64,000 nt of DNA from the NCBI GenBank assembly GCA_017305635.1, contig JAFKKF010000019.1, positions 31,070-95,069 on the forward strand, in the 5' to 3' direction. The position numbers and the translations under genes were made by a program. The stretch comes from Hyphomicrobiales bacterium (GTDB lineage Bacteria; Pseudomonadota; Alphaproteobacteria; Rhizobiales; Kaistiaceae). Under the pieces are notes generated by a model. That model searched no databases, had not been told where the DNA came from, and saw nothing but the letters and a program-made list of their open reading frames with translations. This document shows positions 29,204 through 39,137 of the stretch, in pieces; the first letter of the stretch is position 1, and each line of letters begins with the position of its first letter.

Positions 29204-31645
29204 ATGACCCTTTCCCTCGCCGGCCCCTGGATTCTCCACTCTGCCCTCGGCGAAGCGATCGGGCCGGCATCCATCCCCGGCGACGTGCACTCTGCCCTCC
29301 TCGCCGCCGGGCGCATTCCCGATCCCCTGATCCGCCGCAACGAGGCGGACATCCAATGGGTCGGCAATGCCGAATGGGAGATCCGCCGCCGCTTCACGGT
29401 CGAGCCAGCGGCAATGGCCGGCAAATGGGCGGTCCTCGACCTCGACTTCGTCGATACTTTCGCCACGGTCACCGTGAACGGCTTCGCCGTCGGCACCTGC
29501 GAGTCGGCGTTCCTGCGCTACCGCTTCGACGTCACCGGCGCGCTCCGGCCGGGCGAGAACGACATCGCCATCCGCTTCCGCCCCGCCGAGGCTGAAGGCC
29601 ATGCCCGCGCCGCTCGCCAGCCCTTTCCCATCCCGTGGAGCGCCAGCAACAACCGCATCGCCGACCTCAACATGATCCGCAAGCCCCAGTGCCACGCCGG
29701 CTGGGACTGGGGTCCCTGCATCATGGTCGCCGGCATCTACGGCGAGCCCAGGCTCCGCTTCTTCGACAATGCCCGCATCGAGCACGCCGTCATCCGCCAG
29801 GAGCACGATGCCGACGGCCATGTCGCGATCACCGCGGACGTCGAACTCGCCGCGATCCGCAACGCGACTATTCCGGTCACCTTCACCTTCGGGAAGGAGA
29901 CCGTCTCCGCCGAGGTCGAGGTGACCCGCGCCCAGGGCGGCGCCGCCACGCTCTCCCTCACGCTCTACCGCCCGGAGCTCTGGTGGCCTGCCGGCCAGGG
30001 GAAGCAGGTTCTCCACGATGCCACCGTCTCGATCCCGGGCGACCGCGTGGAGCGCAAAGTGGGGCTCCGCACCGTCGAGCTCGTCGCCGAGCCCGACGAC
30101 GCCGGCGTGTCGATGTTCTTCCGCGTCAACGGGCGCGACATCTTTGCGAAGGGTGCCAACTGGATCCCGGCCGATGCGCTGCCCTCGCGCATCACGCCCG
30201 AGCGCATCCGCCGCCTGCTTGCCGAGGCCGCCGCCGCCAACATGAACATGATCCGCGTCTGGGGCGGCGGCTTCTACGAATTCGACGCCTTCTACGACGC
30301 CTGCGACGAGCTCGGCCTCATGGTCTGGCAGGACATGATGTTCGCCTGCTCGCAATATCCCTCGACGCCCGATTTCCTCGCCGAGGTCGATGCCGAGGTC
30401 CGCTACCAGGTGAAGCGCCTCGCCTCCCATGCCTCGATCGCGCTCTGGTGCGGCGACAACGAGATCATCGGCTCGCTCAACTGGTTCGAGATTTCGCGCA
30501 GGAACCGCGACCGCTATCTCGTCAACTACGATCGCTTCAACCGCGTCATCGAGGCGGCCGTCCTCGACAGCGACCGCGAGCGCCGCTTCTGGCCCTCCTC
30601 GCCATCCGCCGGCGCCCTCGACTACGGCGACGCCTGGCACAACGACGCCAAGGGCGACATGCACTTCTGGTCGGTCTGGCACGAAGGGAAGGACTTCGAG
30701 CACTATTACGACGTCAGGCCGCGCTTCTGCTCCGAGTTCGGCTTCCAGTCCTTCCCGACCATGGCCGCCATCCGTCGCTTCGCCGAGCCGGCGCAGTGGA
30801 ACGTCACCTCGCCGGTGATGGAGTTCCACCAGCGCGACAGGGCGGGGAACAGCAAGATCCTCGAGACCATGACGCGCTACTTCCGCATGGCGACCGGGTT
30901 CGAGGGCTTCGTCTATCTCAGCCAGCTCCAGCAGGCCCTCGCCATCGAGACCGCCGTCCGCTACTGGCGGAGCCTCAAGCCGCATTCCATGGGCGCGCTC
31001 TACTGGCAATTGAACGACGTCTGGCCGGCCGTCTCGTGGTCGAGTCTCGACTACTACCTCGCCTGGAAGACGCTCCACTATCACGCGCGCCGCTTCTATG
31101 CCCCCGTGGCGCTCGCCGCCCGCATCGAGGGGGAGCGCCTCGTCGTCTCCGGCCTCAGCGACCTCGCGAGCCCCATCGGCCTCGTCGCGCGCATCCAGCG
31201 CGTCGCACTCGATGGCCGCGTGCTGGCGGAGGAGACGGTGGAAGCCGAGCTCCCACCGGATCGCGCCGTCGAGATGGGCACCTTCCCCGCCGAAGCCGGC
31301 GACGAGCATTTCTACGTGCTCGATGCCCGCCGGCGCGGCGAGCTCGCCTATGACCCCAACCTTCGGCTCGTCGTCCTGCCCGACAAGCCCAAGCGCTTCG
31401 ACCTGCCGCTCGCCACCCTCGCGATCGAAGCCTTTCCGAAGCGTCCCGGCACCTTCGCCCTCTCCTCCGACCGGCCGGCCTTCTACGTGAAGCCCGAGGC
31501 CGCCGGCTTCAACGGCGCCTTCGATGATGCCAGCTTCCTCCTCCTCCCCGGCGAGAAGCGCACCGTCACTTTCCGTTCATATGATGGTCGGATTCCTGGC
31601 CTCGACGACGTGAGCGTGCTCCACCTCGCGGACACCTACCGATAG
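29204..31645 (+). CDS. beta-mannosidase (glycoside hydrolase family 2)
   Basis: This 813-residue glycosidase would release mannose from the non-reducing end of beta-mannosides such as mannan oligosaccharides. It has an N-terminal jelly roll, an Ig-like domain, and a TIM barrel with NMIRVWGGGFYE, the acid/base Glu in LWCGDNEI (commonly GNNE in relatives) and the nucleophile Glu in FCSEFGFQS. No signal peptide is present, so imported oligosaccharides are the likely substrate. The ATG at 29204 follows GGAG by 6 bases; a GTG four codons earlier is possible. Mannonate dehydratase lies further downstream, but no mannan transporter is adjacent. Confidence 0.92.
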   Translation: MTLSLAGPWILHSALGEAIGPASIPGDVHSALLAAGRIPDPLIRRNEADIQWVGNAEWEIRRRFTVEPAAMAGKWAVLDLDFVDTFATVTVNGFAVGTCESAFLRYRFDVTGALRPGENDIAIRFRPAEAEGHARAARQPFPIPWSASNNRIADLNMIRKPQCHAGWDWGPCIMVAGIYGEPRLRFFDNARIEHAVIRQEHDADGHVAITADVELAAIRNATIPVTFTFGKETVSAEVEVTRAQGGAATLSLTLYRPELWWPAGQGKQVLHDATVSIPGDRVERKVGLRTVELVAEPDDAGVSMFFRVNGRDIFAKGANWIPADALPSRITPERIRRLLAEAAAANMNMIRVWGGGFYEFDAFYDACDELGLMVWQDMMFACSQYPSTPDFLAEVDAEVRYQVKRLASHASIALWCGDNEIIGSLNWFEISRRNRDRYLVNYDRFNRVIEAAVLDSDRERRFWPSSPSAGALDYGDAWHNDAKGDMHFWSVWHEGKDFEHYYDVRPRFCSEFGFQSFPTMAAIRRFAEPAQWNVTSPVMEFHQRDRAGNSKILETMTRYFRMATGFEGFVYLSQLQQALAIETAVRYWRSLKPHSMGALYWQLNDVWPAVSWSSLDYYLAWKTLHYHARRFYAPVALAARIEGERLVVSGLSDLASPIGLVARIQRVALDGRVLAEETVEAELPPDRAVEMGTFPAEAGDEHFYVLDARRRGELAYDPNLRLVVLPDKPKRFDLPLATLAIEAFPKRPGTFALSSDRPAFYVKPEAAGFNGAFDDASFLLLPGEKRTVTFRSYDGRIPGLDDVSVLHLADTYR

Positions 31646-31678
31646 AATTCCGAAGGCTCGCTCTCGCCTGGCAGAAAA

Positions 31679-33931
31679 ATGAACGACGTCGCCGCCACTG
31701 CAATCCGCAAAGCCGATGCCGCCGCGCCTCCCGGTCACCCGGCGCGCTTCATCCTCCAGACGATCGTCGCCGGCATCCTCTGCGGCTTCCTGGCCGTCGT
31801 CATGTCGATCAGCTTCGCCAGCGCGCTGCTGCCGCCGACCCTGTCGAGCTACCTTCCCGTCGCCGCGGGCCTCGCCCTTTTCACCAGCGCCGTCGCGTCC
31901 TTCGTCTCGGCGCTGACCAGCGACATCCACGGCTCGGTCTCCATCACCGAGGGCGTGCCCCTCGTCGCCATGGCGAGCCTCGCCGCCCCGATCGCCGTGA
32001 CGGTCGCCGCCCATGGCGGCCCGCACGAGATGGCGGTCACCATCTTCGTCGCGCTCGCCATCACCACGGCCCTAACCGGCATCGCCCTCCTCGCCCTCGG
32101 CTATTTCCGCCTCGGCGGGCTGGTCCGCTTCGTGCCCTACCCGGTGATGGGCGGCTTCCTCGCAGGCACCGGCTGGCTGATACTCGAATCGGGCCTTGAC
32201 CTCATTGCCGGTGCTCACGTCGCCTTCGCCTCCCTGCCCGGGCTGCTCAGCGACCCTGTCGTCCTCGGCAAGGCCTCGGTGGCGCTCCTCTTCGTCGGCC
32301 TCGTCGGCCTCGCCCGCCAGATGACGCGGGGCACCCTGGTCCTGCCCGTCGTCGCGGTCGCGGGCCTCATCGCCTACAACATCGTCGTCGCGGTCGCAGG
32401 CTTCTCGGAGGAAAGCCTGCTCGCTTCGGGCTGGCTGATCGCCGTGCCGAGGGGAACCAGCCTCTGGCCGCCCTTCACGCCGGCCGACTTCGCATCGGTC
32501 GACTGGAGCGCCATCCTCGACCAGGCCCTCGGCATGCCCGGCGTGGCGATCGTCACCATCTCGGCGCTCCTCATGAACGCCAGCGGCATCGAGTTCGAGG
32601 CGGCCGAGGACATGGACCTCGACCGCGAGCTGCGCTCCGTGGGCCTGCAGAGCGTCCTCGTCGCCCTCGGCGGAGGCGCGCCCCCCTATCCTTCCATCTC
32701 CCTCAGCCTTCTCGCCACCCGCCTCGGCGCGAGGAGCCGGGCGATCGGCATCATCGTCGCGGCCATCGTCGCGGCGTCCCTGATCTCCGGCGGGACGATC
32801 TTCTCCATCGTGCCGACGCCGCTCCTCGGCGGCCTGCTCATCTGGCTCGGTGGCACGCTCATCGTGCAATGGCTGTTCGGCGCGACCCGGCGCCTGATCC
32901 TGCCCGAGAGCCTAATCATCTTCCTGATCTTCGGCTTCATCGTCTTCGTCGGCTTCACCACGGGCATTGCCGTCGGCCTCGTCGCTGCCGTCGCGCTCTT
33001 TCTCTTCGAATACGGGCGGGTCGACAGCATCCGGCATGCGCTGACCGGGAGCGACTACCAGAGCACCGTCCAGACTTCCGAGGAGCGTCGCAACGTCCTG
33101 CGCGAGCACGGCGAGGCCATCCTCATCGTCCGCCTCCAGGGATTCCTCTTCTTCGGGACGGCCGATCGCATCCGCCGGACCATCGAGGCCCGCACCCGCG
33201 AGGGACGCGGTGGGGGCAGCTCCTTCCTGGTCATCGACTTCCATCGCGTCACCGGCCTCGATTCATCGACCGCACAGAGCTTCATGCGTCTCGCCCGCAC
33301 GGCCGAGCGCGAATCGTGCGCCATCGTCATGACCGGCATGTCCGATGCAGTGCGGGCGACCCTGGAGCGCGGCGGCGTCGAATTCGGCGGCGATCGCCCG
33401 CTGAACGTCATGCACACCCTCGACGAGGGCCTGGGCTGGTGCGAGGCGCGCCTCATCGAGCGCGTCGCACCGCAGGTCGCCGCCGTCGAGGCCTGCGAGA
33501 TCGGCGAGCTGCTCGCCGCCATTGTCGGCGACGGCGACGCCGTCCGTCGCCTTCTCCCCTTCCTCGCGCGCATCGAGGTCGCCGAGGGCGGGATGCTCGT
33601 CGCCCAGGGCGATCCGTCCGACGATATCTTTTTCGTCGAATCGGGGCGTGCGGCGGTCGAGACGGCGTCGGAGAACGGCAGCCGCGTTCGCCTCGCCATG
33701 TTCGGGCCTGGCGCCGTCGTCGGCGAGATCGCCTTCTATACCGGCCGGCCGCGCTCCGCTTCCGTCGTCGCGGCCGGCCCCCTGGTTGCATGGCGACTCT
33801 CGCGCGGGGCCATGCGGCGCCTGCAAGCCGACGCGCCCGCTGCCGCCTTCCACCTGCACGAGGGCATCGCCGCCATCCTCGCCGGCCGCCTCGCCAGCAC
33901 CGACCGCCTGGTCCGCTTCCTCGCCGACTAG
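31679..33931 (+). CDS. SulP/SLC26 family anion transporter fused to STAS and cyclic-nucleotide-binding domains
   Basis: The 750-residue protein has about 10-12 membrane helices (residues 25-445) of the SulP type, then a STAS domain (about 470-595, FLVIDFHRVTGLDSSTAQ), then a Crp-like cNMP domain (about 615-735). In the last domain, GEIAFYTGRPRSASV keeps the Glu and Arg that contact the cyclic nucleotide phosphate and ribose in known binders. SulP proteins carry sulfate, bicarbonate or dicarboxylates. The cytoplasmic C-terminal sensor suggests gating by cAMP, cGMP or a related ligand. It appears monocistronic. Confidence 0.9.
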   Translation: MNDVAATAIRKADAAAPPGHPARFILQTIVAGILCGFLAVVMSISFASALLPPTLSSYLPVAAGLALFTSAVASFVSALTSDIHGSVSITEGVPLVAMASLAAPIAVTVAAHGGPHEMAVTIFVALAITTALTGIALLALGYFRLGGLVRFVPYPVMGGFLAGTGWLILESGLDLIAGAHVAFASLPGLLSDPVVLGKASVALLFVGLVGLARQMTRGTLVLPVVAVAGLIAYNIVVAVAGFSEESLLASGWLIAVPRGTSLWPPFTPADFASVDWSAILDQALGMPGVAIVTISALLMNASGIEFEAAEDMDLDRELRSVGLQSVLVALGGGAPPYPSISLSLLATRLGARSRAIGIIVAAIVAASLISGGTIFSIVPTPLLGGLLIWLGGTLIVQWLFGATRRLILPESLIIFLIFGFIVFVGFTTGIAVGLVAAVALFLFEYGRVDSIRHALTGSDYQSTVQTSEERRNVLREHGEAILIVRLQGFLFFGTADRIRRTIEARTREGRGGGSSFLVIDFHRVTGLDSSTAQSFMRLARTAERESCAIVMTGMSDAVRATLERGGVEFGGDRPLNVMHTLDEGLGWCEARLIERVAPQVAAVEACEIGELLAAIVGDGDAVRRLLPFLARIEVAEGGMLVAQGDPSDDIFFVESGRAAVETASENGSRVRLAMFGPGAVVGEIAFYTGRPRSASVVAAGPLVAWRLSRGAMRRLQADAPAAAFHLHEGIAAILAGRLASTDRLVRFLAD

Positions 33932-33990
33932 CCCGCATGCCGCCCCGCGACTAGGATCGCCGGCACCGATTCACGGGGGAGGCGGCGGCG

Positions 33991-34638
33991 ATGACGCGCA
34001 CGGTGCTCTGCTACGGCGATTCCAACACTTTCGGGCACGCCACCGTGCCGCGCCCGGACGGCCGCTACGGCCCCGAGGAGCGCTGGCCCGGCGTGCTGCG
34101 CGCCGCCCTCGGCGCCGGCTGGTATGTCATCGAGGAAGGCCTCGGCGGCCGCACCACCGTGAGCGACGATCCCGTCGAGGGCGCCGAACGGAACGGCCGC
34201 ACCTACCTCTATCCCTGCCTGATGAGCCACAAGCCGCTCGACATGGTCATCATCATGCTGGGCACCAACGACCTGAAGCACCGCTTCGGCAAGTCGGCCT
34301 GGGACATTGCCGAGGGCATGGCGGCCCTCGCCACCATCACCCGCAGCGCCGCTGCCGGGCGGAACGGCGGCGCCCCTGAGGTGATCCTCGTCTCGCCGCC
34401 GCCGATCCTCAGGAAGCTTCCGGGCTTCGAGGACCTCTTCGAGGGCGCCTATGCCAAGTCGCAGGACATGGCGAAGCGCTACCAGGCCGTCGCCGACCGG
34501 CTCGGCATCCGCTTCTTCGATGCCGGCAAGGTGGCGAAGTCGGGCAAGGCCGACGGCTTCCACCTCGACCCCGAGGCCCATGCCGCGCTCGGCCGGGCAC
34601 TCGCCCTCGAGCTGAACAGACTGAAGCTCCCCGGCTAG
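33991..34638 (+). CDS. SGNH/GDSL hydrolase (arylesterase-like)
   Basis: The 215-residue enzyme has block I CYGDSNTFGH with the nucleophile Ser, block II Gly in EEGLGGRTT, block III GTND and block V DGFHLD with catalytic Asp and His. It matches octameric arylesterase/acyl-transfer enzymes of rhizobia and mycobacteria that cleave or transfer short acyl groups, often on carbohydrates. No signal peptide is seen. Its end overlaps the converging mannonate dehydratase gene by 4 bases. Confidence 0.9.
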   Translation: MTRTVLCYGDSNTFGHATVPRPDGRYGPEERWPGVLRAALGAGWYVIEEGLGGRTTVSDDPVEGAERNGRTYLYPCLMSHKPLDMVIIMLGTNDLKHRFGKSAWDIAEGMAALATITRSAAAGRNGGAPEVILVSPPPILRKLPGFEDLFEGAYAKSQDMAKRYQAVADRLGIRFFDAGKVAKSGKADGFHLDPEAHAALGRALALELNRLKLPG

Positions 34639-35819
34639 GCCGTCGCGCCGAGCGCCTCCACCGCCCGCATCACGCCGCGCAGCTCCGCCAGGCCCTTCAG
34701 CCGCCCGACATAGGAATAGCCGGGATTGGTGTTGCGCATCGGATCGGCCGAGAGGAGATGGCCGTGGTCCGGCCGCATCGGGATCTGCGCGTCGGCGCGG
34801 CCTTCCGCGGCGCGCCGCTTCTCCTCCGCCATCACGGCCGCGACGATCGCCACCATGTCGCCGCCGCCCTGCAGGTGCTCGTCCTCGTGGAAGATCCCCG
34901 GCGCCTCGATCGTGACGTTGCGCAGGTGCATGAAATGGAGCCGTGGCGCGAAGGCCCGGATCATCGCGACAAGATCGTTGTCGGCACGCGACCCATAGGA
35001 GCCGACGCAGAACGTGAGGCCGTTGGACCGGCTGTCACGGGCGTCGAGCAGCGCCGCCACGTCCTCCGCCGTCGATACGATCCGCGGCAGCCCGAACAAC
35101 GGGAACGGCGGATCGTCCGCGTGGATGCCGAGGTTGATGTCGAACTCCTCGGCGACCGGCACGATCTCGTCGAGGAACTCGGTCAGGCTCTGGAAAAGGT
35201 CCTCCGGTCCCATCCCGGCATATTGCTTCAGGAGGTCGAGGAACTTCGCCCGGTCATAGGCGAAGTCGGAGCCCGGCAGGCCGGCGAGGATGATCTTCTC
35301 GAGCTCGGCCTTCCGCGCCTCGCTAATCGTCGCGAAGCGCTCGCGCGCCGCCGCGATCACGTCCGGCGGATAGTCGCCTTCCGCTTTGGCGCGCTTCAGT
35401 GCGAAGACGTCATAGGCGGCGAAATCGACGATGTCGAAGCGGAGCGCGAGCCCCGAGGGCATCTGCCAGGCGAGGTCGGTCCGCGTCCAGTCGACGATCG
35501 GCATGAAATTGTAGCAGACGGTCCGGATGCCGGCCTTGCCGAGGGCGCGGAGCGAATCCTTCCAGGCCTCGACATCCTTCCGCCAATCGGCCGAGCGCGA
35601 CTTGATGCCGTTGGTGACCGGGATGCTCTCCACCACCGACCAGCGCAGGCCGGCGGCCTCGATCATCGCCTTCCGCTCGTTGACCGCCTCTGGCGTCCAC
35701 GGCGTCCCGCCCGGGATCTGGTGCAGCGCGCTGACGATTCCCGTCGCGCCCGCCTCGCGCACCTGCTCGAGCGAGATCGGATCGCGCCCCGGTCCGAACC
35801 AGCGCCATGTCTGTTCCAT
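34635..35819 (-). CDS. uxuA: mannonate dehydratase
   Basis: UxuA dehydrates D-mannonate to 2-keto-3-deoxy-gluconate in hexuronate breakdown. The 394-residue protein shows the start TWRWFGPGRDPISL, the metal-site regions LGIHADDPPFPLFGLPRI, CVGSYGSR, LHFMHLRNV and RPDHGHLLSAD, all typical. A GGCGGGT-containing leader precedes the ATG at 35819. It is divergent from xylulokinase, with a 65-base shared upstream region, so both may answer to the same regulator. Confidence 0.96.
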   Translation of the reverse strand: MEQTWRWFGPGRDPISLEQVREAGATGIVSALHQIPGGTPWTPEAVNERKAMIEAAGLRWSVVESIPVTNGIKSRSADWRKDVEAWKDSLRALGKAGIRTVCYNFMPIVDWTRTDLAWQMPSGLALRFDIVDFAAYDVFALKRAKAEGDYPPDVIAAARERFATISEARKAELEKIILAGLPGSDFAYDRAKFLDLLKQYAGMGPEDLFQSLTEFLDEIVPVAEEFDINLGIHADDPPFPLFGLPRIVSTAEDVAALLDARDSRSNGLTFCVGSYGSRADNDLVAMIRAFAPRLHFMHLRNVTIEAPGIFHEDEHLQGGGDMVAIVAAVMAEEKRRAAEGRADAQIPMRPDHGHLLSADPMRNTNPGYSYVGRLKGLAELRGVMRAVEALGATA

Positions 35820-35884
35820 TGAACCCGCCTCCCGTGCCGGCCTTGTGGTGTGCTACCTATTGGCTGGTTTGTGAGGGGCCGCCA

Positions 35885-37381
35885 ATGGTTTTTCTCGGCA
35901 TCGACATCGGCACTTCCGCGGTCAAGGCGGTCCTCGTCGATGAGCGCGAAACGGTCATCGGCGAAGGATCGGCGCCGATACCGAGCGCCGAGCCGCGCCC
36001 CGGCTGGTCGGAACAGAATCCCGAGGACTGGTGGCGCGCCACCGAAACGGCGGTAGCCGCCGTCCGGCAGGACGCGCCGGCGGCCTTCCAGGGCGTCGCC
36101 GCCATCGGCCTCTCGGGCCAGATGCACGGCGTCACGCTCCTCGACGGGCACGACGCCCCGATCCGCCCCTCGATCATCTGGGCCGACAGCCGCGGCGTCG
36201 AGGAATGCGCCGAGATCGAGGCCGCCGTGCCGCGCCTCCCGTGGATCGCCGGCGTCATCGCCATGCCGAGCTTCACGGCGCCGAAGCTCCGCTGGCTGGG
36301 GCGGCACGAGCCGCGATCCCTCGCCCGCGCCCGCCGCGTGCCGCTCGCCAAGGACTATGTCCGCCTCCGGCTCACCGGCGAATTCGCCACCGACATGGGC
36401 GATGCCGCCGGCTCGCTCCTTCTCGACGAGGCGAAACGCGACTGGTCCGCCCCGATCCTCGCCGCCGCCGGCATCGATCGCGACGTGCTGCCGCGCCTCC
36501 TCGAGGGGTCGATGCCTTCGGGCATGCTCCGGCCGGCGTTGCGCGAGGCCTGGGGGATTGCCGGCAATGTCACCGTCGCCGCCGGTGCCGCCGATGCCGC
36601 GGCCGGCGCCATCGGGATCGGCGCCGTCGACGAGGGCGATTCCTTCATCTCGCTCGGCACCTCGGCGCAGTATTTCGTCACCCGCGAGCGCTACGAGCCG
36701 AAGCCCGAGACGCTCATCCATGCCTTCGCCCACGCCCTGCCCAACCGCTGGTTCGAGATGGCGGCGATGCTGAACGGCGCGAGCCCGCTCTCCTGGGCCG
36801 CGCGCACCTTCGCCATTCCCGACATCGGCGCCGTCATCGAGCAGGTCGAGGCGCGCTTCCGCGGTCCCTCGCGCATCATCTGCCTGCCCTATCTCGCCGG
36901 CGAGCGCACGCCCCTCAACGATCCCGACGTGCGCGGCGCCCTCTTCGGCCTCGACCACGGCGCCGACATCACCGACATCGTCCAGGCCGTGCTCGAAGGC
37001 GCCGCCTTCAGCCTCATGGATGCCCAGCTCGCCTTGAAAGCCGCCGGCCGCTCCACCGCGCCGGTATCGCTGGTCGGCGGCGGCGCGCGCAGCCGCTTCT
37101 GGATGAAGCTGATAGCGAGCGCCATCGGCCTGCCGGTGCTCCGCCATGCCGGTTCCGAGAAGGGCCCGGCCTTCGGGGCGGCGCGGCTCGGGCGCATGGC
37201 CCTCACGGGAGAGTCGCCGGCGACCGTCTGCGCCAAGCCGCCCGTCATCGAGACGATCGAGCCCGACCCGGCCCTCGGCGAGCGCTATCGCGAGCGCTTC
37301 GAGACCTATCGCAAGCTCTATCGCGCCCTCAGGCCAGGTCCCTCGCCCAGGGCGGATCGGCTCCCGGCCGCGATACCGTGA
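35885..37381 (+). CDS. xylB: xylulokinase
   Basis: This FGGY kinase of 498 residues phosphorylates D-xylulose to feed the pentose phosphate pathway. It begins VFLGIDIGTSAVKAVLVD (ATP-binding phosphate 1 motif), has the substrate motif GLSGQMHG, SIIWADSRG, and the C-terminal nucleotide site LVGGGARSRFW. The ATG at 35885 has GAGGGG 6 bases upstream. No xylose isomerase is in the window. The 3' end overlaps the converging fructokinase gene by 53 bases. Confidence 0.95.
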   Translation: MVFLGIDIGTSAVKAVLVDERETVIGEGSAPIPSAEPRPGWSEQNPEDWWRATETAVAAVRQDAPAAFQGVAAIGLSGQMHGVTLLDGHDAPIRPSIIWADSRGVEECAEIEAAVPRLPWIAGVIAMPSFTAPKLRWLGRHEPRSLARARRVPLAKDYVRLRLTGEFATDMGDAAGSLLLDEAKRDWSAPILAAAGIDRDVLPRLLEGSMPSGMLRPALREAWGIAGNVTVAAGAADAAAGAIGIGAVDEGDSFISLGTSAQYFVTRERYEPKPETLIHAFAHALPNRWFEMAAMLNGASPLSWAARTFAIPDIGAVIEQVEARFRGPSRIICLPYLAGERTPLNDPDVRGALFGLDHGADITDIVQAVLEGAAFSLMDAQLALKAAGRSTAPVSLVGGGARSRFWMKLIASAIGLPVLRHAGSEKGPAFGAARLGRMALTGESPATVCAKPPVIETIEPDPALGERYRERFETYRKLYRALRPGPSPRADRLPAAIP

Positions 37382-38252
37382 CGCTCGCGGCGCGCGCCGC
37401 GAAGGTGAGCGCGTCGCGCACCTGGTCTTCGTCGAGCCGCGCGATGGCGCCCTTGTCGAGGATCCCGTTCCTCTCGAGCCGCACCATCATGCCGGCGGAG
37501 AACGTGTCCCCGGCCCCGATCGTGTCGGCGACCTTCACCTCGAACGACGGCACCGTCACCGAGACGCGCTTCGAGCGCGCGGTCGCACCATCGCCGCCCT
37601 GCGTCATGATCACCAGCTTGGCGCCGCGGTCGAGCCAATCCTCGGCAAGCGCATCAAAGCTCCGCTCCGGCGCGATCCAGGCGAGATCGTCGTCGCTCAG
37701 CTTGACGATGTCCGACATCGCGACGAGGTGATCGAGCCGGGCGAGATAGGCGTCCCGGTTCTTGATCAGCGTCGGGCGGATGTTCGGATCGAGCGAGATG
37801 ACGCGCGACAGGTGCTCGCGCTGCATCAGCGCCTCGAAGGCCGAGCCGCTCGGCTCCGAGGCGAGCCCGAACGAACCGAAGTGCAGCGCGGCGACCTCCA
37901 CCGGCAGCGGCGGCAGGTCGGCCTCGGTCAGCATCCGGCCGGCCGAGTGCTCGTCGAAGAAGGCATATTGCGCCTTGCCCTCGATGAGGGTCACGAAGGC
38001 GAGCGTCGTCGGGCGGTCGCTGACATTGGCAAGCGAGATGTCGACGCGGCTTTTCGCCAGGGCCGCCTTCAGCTGGTCGCCGAAGAAGTCGGTCGACAGG
38101 CCGCCGAAGAATCCAGCGTCCGTTCCGAGCCTTCCGAGCGCCACCGCGACATTGAAGACCGAGCCGCCGACGAAGGGCTGGAACACGGCCGCGCCGTCCT
38201 TCCCCTCGCGCGGCAGCATGTCGATCAGCGCTTCGCCGCAGGCAACGATCAT
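37329..38252 (-). CDS. PfkB family sugar kinase (fructokinase-like)
   Basis: The 307-residue kinase begins MIVACGEALIDMLP, has the substrate motif FQPFVGGSVFNVAVALGRLG and the catalytic signature DTIGAGDTFSAGM. Members of this group phosphorylate fructose or related ketoses. Two ATGs are in frame (38258 and 38252). GGGAGG directly abuts the first and sits 6 bases before the second, so 38252 is the true start. It could supply fructose 6-phosphate from sugar taken up by the FrcCA-type importer, although that lies 13 kb away. Confidence 0.9.
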   Translation of the reverse strand: MIVACGEALIDMLPREGKDGAAVFQPFVGGSVFNVAVALGRLGTDAGFFGGLSTDFFGDQLKAALAKSRVDISLANVSDRPTTLAFVTLIEGKAQYAFFDEHSAGRMLTEADLPPLPVEVAALHFGSFGLASEPSGSAFEALMQREHLSRVISLDPNIRPTLIKNRDAYLARLDHLVAMSDIVKLSDDDLAWIAPERSFDALAEDWLDRGAKLVIMTQGGDGATARSKRVSVTVPSFEVKVADTIGAGDTFSAGMMVRLERNGILDKGAIARLDEDQVRDALTFAARAASVTVSRPGADPPWARDLA

Positions 38253-38314
38253 GGGCATCCTCCCCGGATTTTGCACGAGCCTAGCCCGAAGCGAGGCCGA
38301 TGGGGAGATGCCGC

Positions 38315-38929
38315 CTATCCCGCGCGCGCGAGATCGTCGAGCCCTCTGATCGTCACCCCGAGGTCGTTCACCAGGCCGGTATCCAGCGAATAGACCCAGC
38401 CATGGATGCTGAGCCGCTGGCCGCGCGTCCAGGCGTCCTGCACGAAGACGTCGGAGGCGACGTTCATCACCTGCCGCTTCACGTTCAGCTCGCACAGCCG
38501 GTCGAGCCGTTCGCGCTCCGTCGGCAGCGCCTCGAGCTCGTGACGGTGCACATGCGCCACCTCGCGGATCGGATGCAGCCAGTGATCGACCAGACCGCGC
38601 CGGCGACCGTCCACCGCTGCCGCGACGCCGCCGCAGCCATAGTGGCCGACCACCATGACGTGCCTCACCTTCAGCACGTCGACCGCGAACTGCAGCACCG
38701 AGAGGTAGTTGGCGTCCTGCGGCGGCGCGAGGTTGCCCACGTTCCGGTGGACGAACAACTCGCCCGGGTCGAGGTCGACGATCTCGTTCGCCGGCACCCG
38801 GCTGTCCGAGCAGCCTATCCACAGATATTCCGGCGCCTGCTGGTTCACCAGCCGGCGGAAGAAGCCCGGATCGGCCGCCACCATGCGGGCCGCCCAGGCA
38901 CGGTTCTTGGCTTTCAGGTCATCGAGCAT
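38315..38929 (-). CDS. beta-class carbonic anhydrase
   Basis: This 204-residue zinc enzyme interconverts carbon dioxide and bicarbonate. It has the CxDxR dyad motif in IGCSDSRVPANEI and the HxxC zinc ligands in VVGHYGCGGV. Length and ALPTERERLDRLCELNV match the Can/CynT proteobacterial type. Bicarbonate supply would serve pyruvate carboxylase and other carboxylases. It lies upstream of the fructokinase on the same strand, with a 62-base gap. Confidence 0.95.
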   Translation of the reverse strand: MLDDLKAKNRAWAARMVAADPGFFRRLVNQQAPEYLWIGCSDSRVPANEIVDLDPGELFVHRNVGNLAPPQDANYLSVLQFAVDVLKVRHVMVVGHYGCGGVAAAVDGRRRGLVDHWLHPIREVAHVHRHELEALPTERERLDRLCELNVKRQVMNVASDVFVQDAWTRGQRLSIHGWVYSLDTGLVNDLGVTIRGLDDLARAG

Positions 38930-39137
38930 GCTTCTAGCGATAGCCGCCCATCTCCGTTCCGACAAGGCCGTGACGGGACGGCGAGCCACGCGGCCGCTGC
39001 ATGGCTTTTGGCGGGAACGGCGCCGCTTCGAGGGTGAAGCCTGCATTAACGCTGTCGACCGGAATTGATTGTAATGCCTCGACCAATGCCGTCTGAAAGA
39101 CGACGGGCTACGGATCGCAGAGGAGCGGCAGAGAGAC

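Noticed and set aside
29171..31309. Open frame antisense to beta-mannosidase
   Set aside because: No homology features; codon composition is that of an antisense shadow.
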